Origin: Pseudomonas sp. Q11
GTDB lineage: Bacteria > Pseudomonadota > Gammaproteobacteria > Pseudomonadales > Pseudomonadaceae
DNA: 64,000 nucleotides
Assembly: GCF_024494355.1 (NCBI RefSeq)
Contig: NZ_JAKNQY010000001.1
Span: 347,127 to 411,126, forward strand
Direction: 5' to 3'
The position numbers were made by a program, and so were the translations under genes. Within the stretch, counting starts at the first letter, position 1, and each line of letters begins with the position of its first letter. The notes under the pieces were generated by a model, which was not told the DNA's origin, did no database searches, and saw only the letters and a program-made list of their open reading frames with translations. Below, in pieces: positions 9,069 through 17,938 of this stretch.

Positions 9069-9872
9069 ATGACGCTCATGAACCATCGAAACCGTCTACA
9101 GCCATCGCTCTTGTCTGAACCGGTCCGCCGTGTCGAGACCGGGACCTGGGCGATCGAATTATTACCCAGCGCCGCTTACTCGACCCGCTATGTGGCGACC
9201 CAGGCCTCGATCGGTTTTGCCTTCGACAGCCAGCGCGGCGTGCACGCCTTGGGCAGCGACCGGGTGCATCCTTTCGAGGCCATGCCCAACGGCCTGGCAT
9301 TCGTTCCCGCAGGCTGCGACGTGTTTTCTGAATCCTTGATGGGCGGTGAATACCTATGCATAACCCGTACTGACGGTATCCTCCTGACGGGGGATCGCCC
9401 ATTCAACAATCGCATTGATCAGCAGGCCATTGACCTCGCGCGGCGAATGCGTGGCGCACTGTTACGTGCCTGCGTGGAAGATGACTGGGAAACCTGGGCC
9501 TTGGCGCTGGCGCAACGGGCGACGGGTGACCCGGCGTTGTCGACACCGAGCCAAGGCGCTATCACCCCCCGGCGCATGCGCTTGCTTGATGAGTTTATCG
9601 AGGCGAGTCTTGACGAGCCGCTGGGGGTGGCGGCGATGGCTGGCTTGCTTGGACTGTCGGAAGGATATTTCATGCGGGCCTTCAAGCTCGCCACAGGGAA
9701 AAGCCCACACAGCTACCTGATCGACCGGCGTTTGGCCAAGGCCCGAGCACTGATGTGTGATTCCACCGCCAGGCTGTCGGAAATCGCCCTCGCCTGCGGG
9801 TTCAATTCCCAGGCGCACATGGCAAGCACGTTCAAGCAACGGCTCGGGGTGAGCCCGATGCAGTTGCGCTGA
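9069..9872 (+). CDS. AraC-family transcriptional regulator
   Basis: About 267 residues: a poorly conserved N-terminal effector domain and a C-terminal double helix-turn-helix (GVAAMAGLLGLSEGYFMRAFK and LSEIALACGFNSQAHMASTF) ending in the AraC-typical GVSPMQLR. The start is uncertain: ATG 9069 and ATG 9078 both lack a clear Shine-Dalgarno, and an in-frame TTG lies at 9048. It is divergent from the threonine dehydratase-like gene with only about 100 bases between starts, suggesting local control. Confidence 0.85.
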   Translation: MTLMNHRNRLQPSLLSEPVRRVETGTWAIELLPSAAYSTRYVATQASIGFAFDSQRGVHALGSDRVHPFEAMPNGLAFVPAGCDVFSESLMGGEYLCITRTDGILLTGDRPFNNRIDQQAIDLARRMRGALLRACVEDDWETWALALAQRATGDPALSTPSQGAITPRRMRLLDEFIEASLDEPLGVAAMAGLLGLSEGYFMRAFKLATGKSPHSYLIDRRLAKARALMCDSTARLSEIALACGFNSQAHMASTFKQRLGVSPMQLR

Positions 9873-9913
9873 GCTCAACGCAGCTAACAGCGATAATAAG
9901 GGCCAACCGAGAG

Positions 9914-9934
9914 GCACCGGCCACGGGTCGGTGC
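9914..9934. terminator. Weak hairpin between convergent araC-type gene and pstB
   Basis: GCACCG (9914-9919) and CGGTGC (9929-9934) can pair across a nine-base loop in the gap between two facing stop codons. There is no T-run, so terminator function is only a suggestion. Confidence 0.3.
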
Positions 9935-9985
9935 ATCAGCTTCAGAAATTGTCGCCAGTGCTGACAAAGCATGATCGCGGCTAAG

Positions 9986-10765
9986 CTATCCAAAACGACC
10001 GGTGATGTAGTCCTCGGTCTGTTTCCTTTGTGGCGTGGTGAAGATCGCATCGGTGACATCATGCTCAATCAGTTCGCCCATGAACATAAAAGCCGTGTAG
10101 TCCGACACGCGTGCCGCTTGCTGCATGTTGTGGGTCACGATGATAACGGTGTAGTGCTCCTTCAGTTCGGTGATCAACTGCTCAATGCGTCCAGTGGAAA
10201 TCGGATCAAGCGCGGAGGTGGGTTCATCCAGAAGTAATACTTGTGGTCGCAAGGCGATAGTGCGCGCTATGCACAGGCGCTGCTGCTGACCACCCGACAG
10301 GCTCTGTGCGCTCTGCTTGAGCTTATCCTTCACCTCGTCCCACAACGCGGCCCCATTCAAGGCTTGTTCCACACGCTCATCCATCTCTCGGCGGGAGAGT
10401 TGTTCGTGGTGGCGCACGGCGTAGGCGACGTTGTCGTAAATTGACATCGGAAAAGGCACCGGTTTCTGAAAAACCATTCCGACATGACTGCGTAGGCGAT
10501 TCATGGAGTAACCGGGAGCCAGAATATTCTCGCCGTTGAGCATCACCTCGCCGCGCGCTTCCTGCTTGGGGTACATGGCGTAAATCCGGTTAAACACCCG
10601 TAACAGCGTCGACTTCCCGCAGCCCGAGGGCCCAATGATTGCGGTGATGCGTTTTTCTGGAATATCCATGTCGATGGACTTGAGCGAGCACTGGTTATTG
10701 TAGAAAAACTCCAGGTCACGCACGCGAATTTTAGTGTTCTGGTTGGCAACGTCACGGCTATTCAT
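9986..10765 (-). CDS. pstB: Phosphate ABC transporter ATPase
   Basis: Energises high-affinity phosphate import through PstCA. 259 residues with Walker [11 protein letters not shown]-loop [13 protein letters not shown] (the PstB-typical form), signature LSGGQQQR, Walker [14 protein letters not shown] and the H-loop in [10 protein letters not shown]. Its ATG overlaps the pstA stop by one base (TGATG on the coding strand at 10763-10767), indicating translational coupling. The expected next gene, phoU, is absent; an AraC-family gene faces it instead. Confidence 0.96.
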   Translation of the reverse strand: MNSRDVANQNTKIRVRDLEFFYNNQCSLKSIDMDIPEKRITAIIGPSGCGKSTLLRVFNRIYAMYPKQEARGEVMLNGENILAPGYSMNRLRSHVGMVFQKPVPFPMSIYDNVAYAVRHHEQLSRREMDERVEQALNGAALWDEVKDKLKQSAQSLSGGQQQRLCIARTIALRPQVLLLDEPTSALDPISTGRIEQLITELKEHYTVIIVTHNMQQAARVSDYTAFMFMGELIEHDVTDAIFTTPQRKQTEDYITGRFG

Positions 10766-11637
10766 CAGGTCAACCTATTGCGCAAAAGGATCAAACGGGA
10801 CAGCAGGCTGAGTACCAGCACAAAGAGTGTCAGCACCAATGCTCCGGCCCATGCCAGAGCGTGCCAGTCATCGAACGGGCTCATCGCGTACTGGAAAATC
10901 ACCACAGGAACGCTGGCAATCGGCTTAAGAACATTGCTGCTCCAGAACTGGTTGCCGAAGGCCGTAAACAGTAGCGGCGCTGTTTCACCGGTAATTCTGG
11001 CCAGGGCAAGCAGGATCCCGGTCACCACACCGGCCTTGGCTGATCGCAGCACAATCTGCAGGGTCAACTTCCATTGCGGAACGCCCAGCGCCAGCGCCGC
11101 TTCGCGCATCGTTGAGGGTTGCAGTTGAAGCATTTCATCAGTTGTCCGCACGACGACTGGAATCACCAACAGCGCCAATGCCAGAGCACCGGCGATTGCG
11201 GAAAAACCGACCTGATGGTTAGTCAGCACGTTTAACGGCAGGACTACGCCGGTGTAAATGAACAGTCCCAGAACAATGGAGGGGGCTGAAAGTAGGATGT
11301 CGTTAATGAAACGGACCGTGGTTCCCAGGCGCGAGTGTCGGGCGAATTCCGCGAGCCAGATGCCTGCCATCAACCCAATGGGTGTCCCGATCAAAAGGGC
11401 AATCGCGGACATCAGCGCGCTGCCATAGAACGCATTCGCCAGACCGCCTTGCGTACCGGGTGGCGGCGTCATCTGAGTAAACAGATGAAGATTCAGTGCC
11501 TCAAATCCGTTGATCACCGTGGTCATCAGGATCCAGATCAGCCAGATGAGACCGAAGGCTGTGGCGCCACAACTGAGCAGCATTGCAAACCGATTCTTGA
11601 AGGCGCGCATCCGGTAAAGCCGTTCATTACCCGTCAT
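10765..11637 (-). CDS. pstA: Phosphate ABC transporter permease PstA
   Basis: 290 residues, about six membrane helices, with the ABC permease EAA-type loop ([20 protein letters not shown]) followed by [11 protein letters not shown], the PstA hallmark. The start [10 protein letters not shown] at 11637 overlaps the pstC stop (ATGA, 11634-11637). The same frame is open upstream to 11955 but that stretch overlaps pstC and lacks PstA similarity. Confidence 0.95.
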   Translation of the reverse strand: MTGNERLYRMRAFKNRFAMLLSCGATAFGLIWLIWILMTTVINGFEALNLHLFTQMTPPPGTQGGLANAFYGSALMSAIALLIGTPIGLMAGIWLAEFARHSRLGTTVRFINDILLSAPSIVLGLFIYTGVVLPLNVLTNHQVGFSAIAGALALALLVIPVVVRTTDEMLQLQPSTMREAALALGVPQWKLTLQIVLRSAKAGVVTGILLALARITGETAPLLFTAFGNQFWSSNVLKPIASVPVVIFQYAMSPFDDWHALAWAGALVLTLFVLVLSLLSRLILLRNRLT

Positions 11638-12632
11638 AGACCCTCCTTGCGTGAAAGCCGCATAAGCAGGAGTCGCGCTAACGCCAATACGATAAAAGTA
11701 ACGATAAACAACAAGAAACCCAGCGCGATGAGCGCGGAGCGATGCAGGTCGGTATAGGCTTCGCTGAACTCGTTGGCGATGACCGAAGCGATGGAACTGC
11801 TGGGCATCAGCAATGAAGCGGAGAACTGTTGAGCGTTGCCCAATACGAACGTTACCGCCATGGTCTCGCCCAATGCGCGCCCGAGCCCCAAAAAAATCCC
11901 GCCAACCACCGCAGACCGTGTGTAGGGCAGCACGATGTCCCAGACCACTTCCCACGTGGTACTGCCCAGCGCGTAAGCAGACTCTTTGAGGGTTGTGGGA
12001 ACGCTACGGAACACCTCGTGCATGACGGAGGTGATGAACGGCATGATCATGATTGCCAGCACGATGCCGGCGGTCAGCATACCGATACCTAATGGAGGGC
12101 CCTGAAACAACGAACCGACCAAAGGAAGTTCGCCCAGATAATCATTGATCCAGGGCGATAGATATTCGGCCATGAACGGGCCAAAAATGAACAAGCCCCA
12201 CATGCCATAGATAATCGATGGGATTCCCGCGAGCAATTCAACTGCCGAAGCGACCGGCATGCGCAGCCAAGGCGGCGCTAACTCGGTAAGGAATATCGCG
12301 ATGCCAAAGCTGATGGGTACCGCAATCAGCAATGCCAAAAAAGACGTCACGAGTGTGCCGTAAATCGGCACCAAAGCACCAAAGCGGTTATTAACCGCAT
12401 CCCAATCGGTGCTTGTCAGAAAGTCGAGGCCAAACGTCTTGAGCGCAAGACTGCCGCCCCAAAGTGTCGATGCTGCAATACTCACCAGAAGCACCAACAC
12501 CAGCATCGCGGCGGCCAGCATCGAACGCTTGAACCAGAGATCATGCCGCTGGTCGAGATGCGCCCGCCTGTCACTCGCAACATCGCTGGTGTGCAGGGTC
12601 ATGGCCAGTGGTTGGACGGTGTCATTCATCAT
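11634..12632 (-). CDS. pstC: Phosphate ABC transporter permease PstC
   Basis: 332 residues if the first of two adjacent ATG codons (12632, 12629) is used. It has a soluble N-terminus, one helix at about residues 38-60, then the transport domain with TELAPPWLRMPVASAVELLAG and the EAA loop KESAYALGSTTWEVVWDI followed by GRALGETMAV, all standard for PstC. The frame extends to 12773 but would run through the stem-loop and into pstS. It is separated from pstS by a strong hairpin, so its expression is probably lower than pstS. Confidence 0.94.
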   Translation of the reverse strand: MMNDTVQPLAMTLHTSDVASDRRAHLDQRHDLWFKRSMLAAAMLVLVLLVSIAASTLWGGSLALKTFGLDFLTSTDWDAVNNRFGALVPIYGTLVTSFLALLIAVPISFGIAIFLTELAPPWLRMPVASAVELLAGIPSIIYGMWGLFIFGPFMAEYLSPWINDYLGELPLVGSLFQGPPLGIGMLTAGIVLAIMIMPFITSVMHEVFRSVPTTLKESAYALGSTTWEVVWDIVLPYTRSAVVGGIFLGLGRALGETMAVTFVLGNAQQFSASLLMPSSSIASVIANEFSEAYTDLHRSALIALGFLLFIVTFIVLALARLLLMRLSRKEGL

Positions 12633-12651
12633 ACGTCTGCTCACAAACAAA

Positions 12652-12686
12652 CCCCTTCGCAGGCAAAAACCTGCCAGACGAAGGGG
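12652..12686 (-). terminator. Intercistronic stem-loop between pstS and pstC
   Basis: CCCCTTCG (12652-12659) pairs with CGAAGGGG (12679-12686), with an inner GCAGG/CCTGC stem and an A-rich loop. Lying between the binding-protein gene and the permeases, it likely attenuates read-through or protects the pstS message 3' end, giving excess PstS over membrane subunits. Confidence 0.65.
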
Positions 12687-12705
12687 TGGTTGAGATGGTG
12701 CTGAA

Positions 12706-13725
12706 TCAATGGGCGAAATCAGACTTCCAGTAACCTTCAATCCGCTTGACCAAGGAATCAGGTAAGGCGACATAGTCCAGCGCCGAAGCTTGTTGCTGGC
12801 CGTTCTCTAGTGACCATTTAAAGAAGTTGAAGGCGGCTTGGCTTTGCTCCGCATTTTTTGGCTGTTTGTACATAATGATCCAGGTCGTCGCCGTGATCGG
12901 CCATGCGTTATCGCCAGGTGCATTGGTCATGATCAGGTTGAAGTCCTTGGCGTTAGCCCAGTCCGCCGTGTCGGCTGCCGCTTGGAACGCTTTGGCGTTG
13001 GGCTGAATGAATTTCCCGGAAGCGTTTTTCAACTGCGCGTGAGTCATCTTGTTTTGCAGGGCGTAGGCGTACTCAACATAACCGATTGAGTTTTTGATTT
13101 GCTTGACGTAAGCGCTGACGCCTTCGTTACCTTTGCCCCCTACCCCGACCGGCCAAGGCACAGTGGTGCCGAAACCGACTTTTGATTTCCAGCCATTACT
13201 CACTTTAGCGAGGTAGTTGGTGAAGTTATAGGAGGTGCCAGAGCCGTCGGAGCGGTGAACGACGGTGATTTTACTGCCGGGCAATTTCATGCCGGGGTTC
13301 AGGGCTGCGACAGCCGGATCGTTCCAGACGGTGATTTCACCCAGGTAAATCTTCGCCAGGGTTTCACCATCGAGCTTCAGTTGGCCCGGCGAAATACCCT
13401 CGATGTTCATCACCGGCACGATCCCGCCAATCACACTTGGAAACTGGCCCAGCCCACTGGCTTTAAGATCCTCAGCAGACAAGGGCGCGTCGGACGCACC
13501 AAAATCTACCGTTGCAGCCTTGATCTGAGCGATACCGCCGCCCGAGCCAATAGATTGATAGTTGATTCGGTTTTTGGAGTTTTTGCTGTAGTCCTGTGAC
13601 CACTTGGACAAGACCGGATATACGAAACTGGAACCTGCACCTGTTACGTCGGTTGCATGGGCAAGACCGCTCATGCACAGAGTAGCGAGCAGGACAGAAA
13701 GACTCTTTTTTGTCAGCAACGTCAC
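12706..13725 (-). CDS. pstS: Phosphate-binding periplasmic protein
   Basis: Captures phosphate in the periplasm for PstCAB. 339 residues: signal peptide MTLLTKKSLSVLLATLCMSG..LAHA, mature start TDVTGAGSSFVYPVLSKW, phosphate-contact motifs GAGSSF, IGSGGG, DFGASDAPL and RSDGSGTS. Length and motifs match the E. coli-type PstS rather than the shorter Pseudomonas DING/PstS forms. First gene of the pstSCAB operon, with a candidate Pho box upstream. Confidence 0.96.
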   Translation of the reverse strand: MTLLTKKSLSVLLATLCMSGLAHATDVTGAGSSFVYPVLSKWSQDYSKNSKNRINYQSIGSGGGIAQIKAATVDFGASDAPLSAEDLKASGLGQFPSVIGGIVPVMNIEGISPGQLKLDGETLAKIYLGEITVWNDPAVAALNPGMKLPGSKITVVHRSDGSGTSYNFTNYLAKVSNGWKSKVGFGTTVPWPVGVGGKGNEGVSAYVKQIKNSIGYVEYAYALQNKMTHAQLKNASGKFIQPNAKAFQAAADTADWANAKDFNLIMTNAPGDNAWPITATTWIIMYKQPKNAEQSQAAFNFFKWSLENGQQQASALDYVALPDSLVKRIEGYWKSDFAH

Positions 13726-13798
13726 GAAAGCACCTCAATTGAAGGGGGTGAGTGGAAGTACCCACCTATCTGAGAAGTGACGATTTAATTCTTTAAAT

Positions 13799-13818
13799 AT
13801 TTCTGTCCCATGACAGTT
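13799..13818 (-). promoter_or_regulatory. Candidate PhoB site upstream of pstS
   Basis: On the coding strand, CTGTCAT (reverse of 13810-13816) is a perfect Pho-box half-site, followed after GGGA by CAGAAAT, a poor second half. The same bases also form the palindrome CTGTC-ATGG-GACAG. It lies about 75-90 bases before the pstS ATG. A single good half-site makes this tentative. Confidence 0.45.
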
Positions 13819-13982
13819 CTGGCGTTATGGCGGCATTCTGAATTAAGTTAATTTCATGTAAATGTGCTCGCATTGGGGCCGAAAAAGTGCAACGGCAGTT
13901 GCGCTACGCGTTGCGCACAAGCAACGCATTCGACTGCCGAAGAACTGGCGCATATCACCCCCGTCAGGCGGGCGACGAACGA

Positions 13983-15236
13983 TCACCAAAGGGCGATATC
14001 GTAGGTCAGGTAGAGCCGGTTACTGTCCCGTCCTCTCGAAAATTCAGAGCGGTAGACGTAATTGCGCAGCTTCACGCCCAACCCTTTGAAGGAGCCCTGC
14101 TGCACCACATAAGCCAGCTCGGCATCGCGCTCCCATTCTTTGATGGTGGTGTTGGACTCCCCATCGTCGCCGCTAAGGTAACGAGTGGAGAACGTCAGGC
14201 CGGGGACACCCAGGGCGGCGAAGTTGTAACCGTAGTTGAGCATCCATGTCTTCTCATCTTCCTCTATGAACTTGCCTATGCCCGCGTTGCTGAAAGAATA
14301 AACGGAGGCGCCGCTGATGTAGGGCAGCCCGGCGTCGCCCTTCAGTGTTTGATAGCCGCCGCCTACGGTATGACCTGCGACAGCGTAAGACAGTTGACCG
14401 CTGAGCATATGGTTGTCGATTTTACCGCCATAGGCAGAACCGCTATCAACACTGCGGAAGTAACGCAGATCACTGGTCAGCACGCCTGGGCCGAGCGGTA
14501 GATCATGCTGGACACCCGCGAAGTTCTGACGATAGAAGTTTTCCAGTTCGCCATAGAAGTAGCTGAGGCGAATCGTCTTGCCCAACTTGTAATCGGCACC
14601 GAGGTAACTGAAGTCCCCTGATTTATCGCCACTGTAGCCGTCTGGCACGATGGGCATACTGTCGCTCGAATCTCGCAACTTGAAACGATCAAGATAGCCG
14701 CCCGTCAGGCTCAGGTTGTCAATGTCGGTGCTAGTGAACTGGCCGCCCTCGTAGGTCTGAGGCAGCAGTCGGGAATCGTTGTAAATGAGTACCGGCGTTT
14801 TAGGGAGCAACGTACCGTATTTGACGGTGGTCTTGGCAAATCGGGCCTTGGCGGTCATCCCGAAGCTCGCAAACTCATCGGCGGCACGGCCGTCATCATG
14901 CAACGGCAGCAGGCCGGTGCCGCTACGACCGCGGCCAGAGTCGAGCTTGATCCCCAGCAGGCCCATAGCATCAATACCCAGGCCGAGGCTGCCAGGCGTG
15001 AATCCCGACTGATAATCAAGCAAAAAGCCGTGGCCCCATTCGGTTCGCTCGCTCTTGGCGGTATTTGCCGCGCGCGTACTCATGCCATGTTCATCGCGGA
15101 AATTTTCATTGATGTAAACATTGCGCAATTGCAGCTTAAGTTTGCTGTCGTCGATAAAACCTTGCGCACTGGCATTGGCCAGCGGCAACAAAGCCAGGAG
15201 CGTCAATAAAGCTCCACGGTTATAAACAGAGATCAT
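13983..15236 (-). CDS. OprD-family porin, linked to tricarboxylate uptake
   Basis: 417 residues: signal peptide ending ANASA, mature start QGFIDDSKLKLQLRNVYINENF, the OprD-typical EWGHGFLLDYQSGFTPGSLG segment and a final strand LYLTYDIALW. It is the third gene in a set with a CitMHS carrier and a PrpF-type isomerase on the same strand, so it is probably the outer membrane channel for the same di- or tricarboxylate, as OpdH is for cis-aconitate in P. aeruginosa. AATAACAACAAT (reverse strand 15249-15260) precedes the start, a likely Crc/Hfq site. Confidence 0.9.
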   Translation of the reverse strand: MISVYNRGALLTLLALLPLANASAQGFIDDSKLKLQLRNVYINENFRDEHGMSTRAANTAKSERTEWGHGFLLDYQSGFTPGSLGLGIDAMGLLGIKLDSGRGRSGTGLLPLHDDGRAADEFASFGMTAKARFAKTTVKYGTLLPKTPVLIYNDSRLLPQTYEGGQFTSTDIDNLSLTGGYLDRFKLRDSSDSMPIVPDGYSGDKSGDFSYLGADYKLGKTIRLSYFYGELENFYRQNFAGVQHDLPLGPGVLTSDLRYFRSVDSGSAYGGKIDNHMLSGQLSYAVAGHTVGGGYQTLKGDAGLPYISGASVYSFSNAGIGKFIEEDEKTWMLNYGYNFAALGVPGLTFSTRYLSGDDGESNTTIKEWERDAELAYVVQQGSFKGLGVKLRNYVYRSEFSRGRDSNRLYLTYDIALW

Positions 15237-15279
15237 ATCAAACTACTCATTGTTGTTATTTGGAATGCAGCTGGCCGTC

Positions 15280-15299
15280 CGCCCCACTGGCGTGGGGCG
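15280..15299. terminator. Hairpin downstream of the CitMHS gene start of next porin
   Basis: CGCCCCAC (15280-15287) and GTGGGGCG (15292-15299) form a perfect 8-bp stem with a four-base loop in the gap between the carrier gene and the porin gene. It has no T-run; it may reduce read-through into the porin gene. Confidence 0.5.
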
Positions 15300-15325
15300 T
15301 CAGGCAGTTAAAGAGGCGTAGGTGA

Positions 15326-16630
15326 TCAGGAGAACAGACTTATCGCACCAGTCAGCAATGCCAACGCCGTCACGACCAGGGAGGTAAGCACCGCCCACTT
15401 CACGGTGGCTTTCTGGAAGTCGCCCAGATCACGGTCCACCATGCCGACCAGCAGCAGGGTCGAGGCTACCAGCGGACTCATCAGGTGCACCGGTTGGCCG
15501 AGAATGGAGGCCCGTGCAATCTCGACCGGATCAATGCCATAGGCCGCGGCAGCGTTGGCCAGGATCGGCACGACACCGAAGTAGTAGGCATCGTTGGACA
15601 GTACGAAGGTCAGCGGCATGCTGGTAATCGCAACCACCAGCGGGAACAGATGGCCCCAGGATGGCGGAATCCAGTCGACCAGGGTTTGCGCCAGCGCATC
15701 GACCATTTTCGTCCCGGAGAAGATCCCGGCGAAGATACCCGCGGCAAACACCAGCAGAACCACGGTCATGGCGTTGCCCGAATGAGCGAGGATCCGTTCT
15801 TTCTGAATATCCAGTTGCGGATAGTTGATCATCAACGCCAGGACAAAACCGATCAGGAACAGGATCGCCGAGTGCATAAGGCCCATCACGAGCGCAACCA
15901 TCACCACGATCACCAGTAGCAGGTTGACGTAGGCCAGTTTCGGGCGCTTGTGCGGCGTGTCTTCAATAATCGCCTTGATGTAGCAGTTACCCCCACCGCT
16001 TTGCAGATGGGTGTTGCCGATGCGCTTGCGTTCGGCACGCCCCAGCAGGAATGCCGTGAATACCACCCACGCCGCACCGCCGATCATGGTCGGCAGCAAA
16101 GGTACGAAATACTCACCGGCATCCAGGCCCAGCGCGGCGATCGCACGGGTCGCCGGGCCGCCCCAGGGTGTCATGCCGCTCATGATGCTCAACGAGAGCA
16201 TGGAAATGGTCGCCAGAATCATCGGGTTCATGCCGATGCGCTTGTACAGCGGCAACATCGCTGCACAGGTGATCATGTACGTGGTCGTGCCGTCACCGTC
16301 CAGTGCCACCAACAGCGACAGCAGCGCCGTGCCCACTGCGATCTTCATCGGATCACCGTTGACCCGCTTGAGGATCTTGCGGATCAGCGGGTCGAACAGA
16401 CCGGCGTCGATCATCAGGCCGAAAAACAGGATCGCGAACAACAGCAGTGCCGCCGACGGCGCGACCATCTTCAGGCCGTCCAGCATCATCTTGCCGGTGG
16501 TACCGCCAAAACCGCCGATCACTGCAAAGATTATTGGCACAACCGTCAAAGCGACGATCGGTGACAAACGTTTGGTCATTATCAGGAAGGTGAAGACCAC
16601 CACCATGGCCAAGCCAAGTAAAGCGAGCAT
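15326..16630 (-). CDS. CitMHS-family citrate/tricarboxylate:cation symporter
   Basis: 434-residue inner membrane carrier with about 12 hydrophobic segments. Family landmarks are TKRLSPIVAL near the N-terminus, LVALDGDGTTTYMITC, MTPWGGPATRA and FVLSNDAYYFGVVPIL, all characteristic of CitM/CitH metal-citrate and proton-citrate symporters. The ATG at 16628-16630 is preceded by AATAACAACAAGAGA (reverse strand, 16640-16653), combining a Crc/Hfq-type motif and the ribosome site. It lies between the porin and the PrpF-type isomerase genes; the substrate may be citrate, aconitate, tricarballylate or oxalomesaconate-like acids. Confidence 0.88.
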   Translation of the reverse strand: MLALLGLAMVVVFTFLIMTKRLSPIVALTVVPIIFAVIGGFGGTTGKMMLDGLKMVAPSAALLLFAILFFGLMIDAGLFDPLIRKILKRVNGDPMKIAVGTALLSLLVALDGDGTTTYMITCAAMLPLYKRIGMNPMILATISMLSLSIMSGMTPWGGPATRAIAALGLDAGEYFVPLLPTMIGGAAWVVFTAFLLGRAERKRIGNTHLQSGGGNCYIKAIIEDTPHKRPKLAYVNLLLVIVVMVALVMGLMHSAILFLIGFVLALMINYPQLDIQKERILAHSGNAMTVVLLVFAAGIFAGIFSGTKMVDALAQTLVDWIPPSWGHLFPLVVAITSMPLTFVLSNDAYYFGVVPILANAAAAYGIDPVEIARASILGQPVHLMSPLVASTLLLVGMVDRDLGDFQKATVKWAVLTSLVVTALALLTGAISLFS

Positions 16631-16686
16631 ATGTCAGATCTCTTGTTGTTATTGAGTCGCTGATGCAATGACGAGGTCTGCCTGGG

Positions 16687-17769
16687 CTATCCGGCCAGGC
16701 GCTGGGAAACCGTGGCGTAGACGTAACCTGAGAAAAGCCGGCGGGCGGTGCGCACCACCGAGGCACGAATGGTCTCACCCTTTTCGCCGGTATAGGACAG
16801 CACGACATCGATACCCCCGCTGGGGTGTTCGATGCGAACCTGCTGCAAACGTGGCTCGCTGACGCCACCGATCAGGTTGGCCGCGACACTGCCGTTGGTC
16901 ACGCAAGCCGTCGCCAAACCGATGGAACCGGTGATCGCCAAGGCGCGATGACAGCTGTGCGGCATGAAGTAGCGCACCTGAAGGGTCCCGCCGCACTTGG
17001 CCGGCGACACCAGCACCGGCTTGGGGATGACCTTGTCACTGACATCACCCAAGCCCATGGCCAGGCCGGCTTTGAGTCGCAGGGACTCCAGGCGTTGCAG
17101 GAACGCCTTGTCGGCGTCCAGTTCGGCGGGACTTTCATCGCCGCGCTTGCCCAGCTGGCTGGCCTCGACGATCAGCATCGGCATCGCCATGTCGATACAG
17201 GTCACCGGGATGCCATCGATCAGGTCCAGAGATTGCCCCGTCGGGAAGAGCTTGCCGGTCTTGCTGCCAGCCGCATCCAGAAAGGTCAGTTGCACCGGAG
17301 CTGCCGTGCCAGGCACACCGTCGATGGCAGTGTCCCCTTCATAGCTGACCTTGCCCCCTGGGGTTTGCACCTCTGAATTTACGAAGGTCCCGGTATTGAG
17401 GTTGCGGATACGCACTCGGGTCAGATCACCGGAAGCCTTGACCAGCCCTTGCTCAATGGCAAACGGACCGACGGCGCACAGCATATTGCCGCAGTTGGGT
17501 GCGGTATCGACCCGGCGCTGGGAAACCATGACCTGGACGAACAGATAGTCGACATCGGCGTCAAGGTGCAGCGATGGGCTGACGATTGCCACTTTGCTGG
17601 TTTGAGGGCTGCCGCCACCGATGCCGTCGATTTCCAGCTCATGGCCGGACCCCATCAGGTTGAGCAGCAGCTCATCACGTTCGGCGATGGCACTGGGCAG
17701 ATCCCAGGCAAGAAATACGGGCCCTTTGGAAGTACCACCGCGCATCAGCACACAAGGAATTCGCTGCAT
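16687..17769 (-). CDS. PrpF/GalD-family isomerase (4-oxalomesaconate tautomerase-like)
   Basis: 360 residues of the diaminopimelate-epimerase-like PrpF fold: RIPCVLMRGGTSKG at the N-terminus, LEIDGIGGGSPQTSKVAI, the active-site loop APNCGNMLCAVGPFA, and the C-terminal HPSGGIDVVLSY with VVRTARRLFSGYV. It resembles P. putida GalD (4-oxalomesaconate tautomerase) and the methylaconitate isomerase PrpF; both shift a double bond in an unsaturated tricarboxylate. ATG 17769 starts MQRIPC; the frame is open upstream to 17817 without family similarity. First gene of the operon with the CitMHS carrier and OprD porin; the LysR gene is divergent. Confidence 0.85.
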   Translation of the reverse strand: MQRIPCVLMRGGTSKGPVFLAWDLPSAIAERDELLLNLMGSGHELEIDGIGGGSPQTSKVAIVSPSLHLDADVDYLFVQVMVSQRRVDTAPNCGNMLCAVGPFAIEQGLVKASGDLTRVRIRNLNTGTFVNSEVQTPGGKVSYEGDTAIDGVPGTAAPVQLTFLDAAGSKTGKLFPTGQSLDLIDGIPVTCIDMAMPMLIVEASQLGKRGDESPAELDADKAFLQRLESLRLKAGLAMGLGDVSDKVIPKPVLVSPAKCGGTLQVRYFMPHSCHRALAITGSIGLATACVTNGSVAANLIGGVSEPRLQQVRIEHPSGGIDVVLSYTGEKGETIRASVVRTARRLFSGYVYATVSQRLAG

Positions 17770-17812
17770 GAACACTAACTCTTGTTGATCAATCTGGATA
17801 ATTGATGTTCTG

Positions 17813-17826
17813 GACACAAGAGTGTC
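17813..17826. promoter_or_regulatory. Palindrome in LysR/isomerase divergent promoter
   Basis: GACAC-AAGA-GTGTC is a perfect inverted repeat 44 bases upstream of the isomerase start, in the 169-base divergent region. LysR-type operators are often short interrupted dyads in such a position, so this is a candidate operator. Confidence 0.45.
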
Positions 17827-17938
17827 AGGGTTTTAAAAGTGTTTCCAATGCAAATATCAGAGCAATTATTGCGTTTCACGAATGAATTAATTTACGATGA
17901 TTTCCCGGCGCATTGCTCTTGCCCCAGTGAGAAAGAAC

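Noticed and set aside
11638..11955. Longer PstA start
   Set aside because: The extension overlaps pstC in another frame and has no PstA similarity; ATG 11637 overlaps the pstC stop in the usual coupled way.
13726..13982. Small gene between the OprD porin and pstS
   Set aside because: Short frames there have no ribosome site or conserved features; the region is explained as the pstS promoter and porin 3' end.
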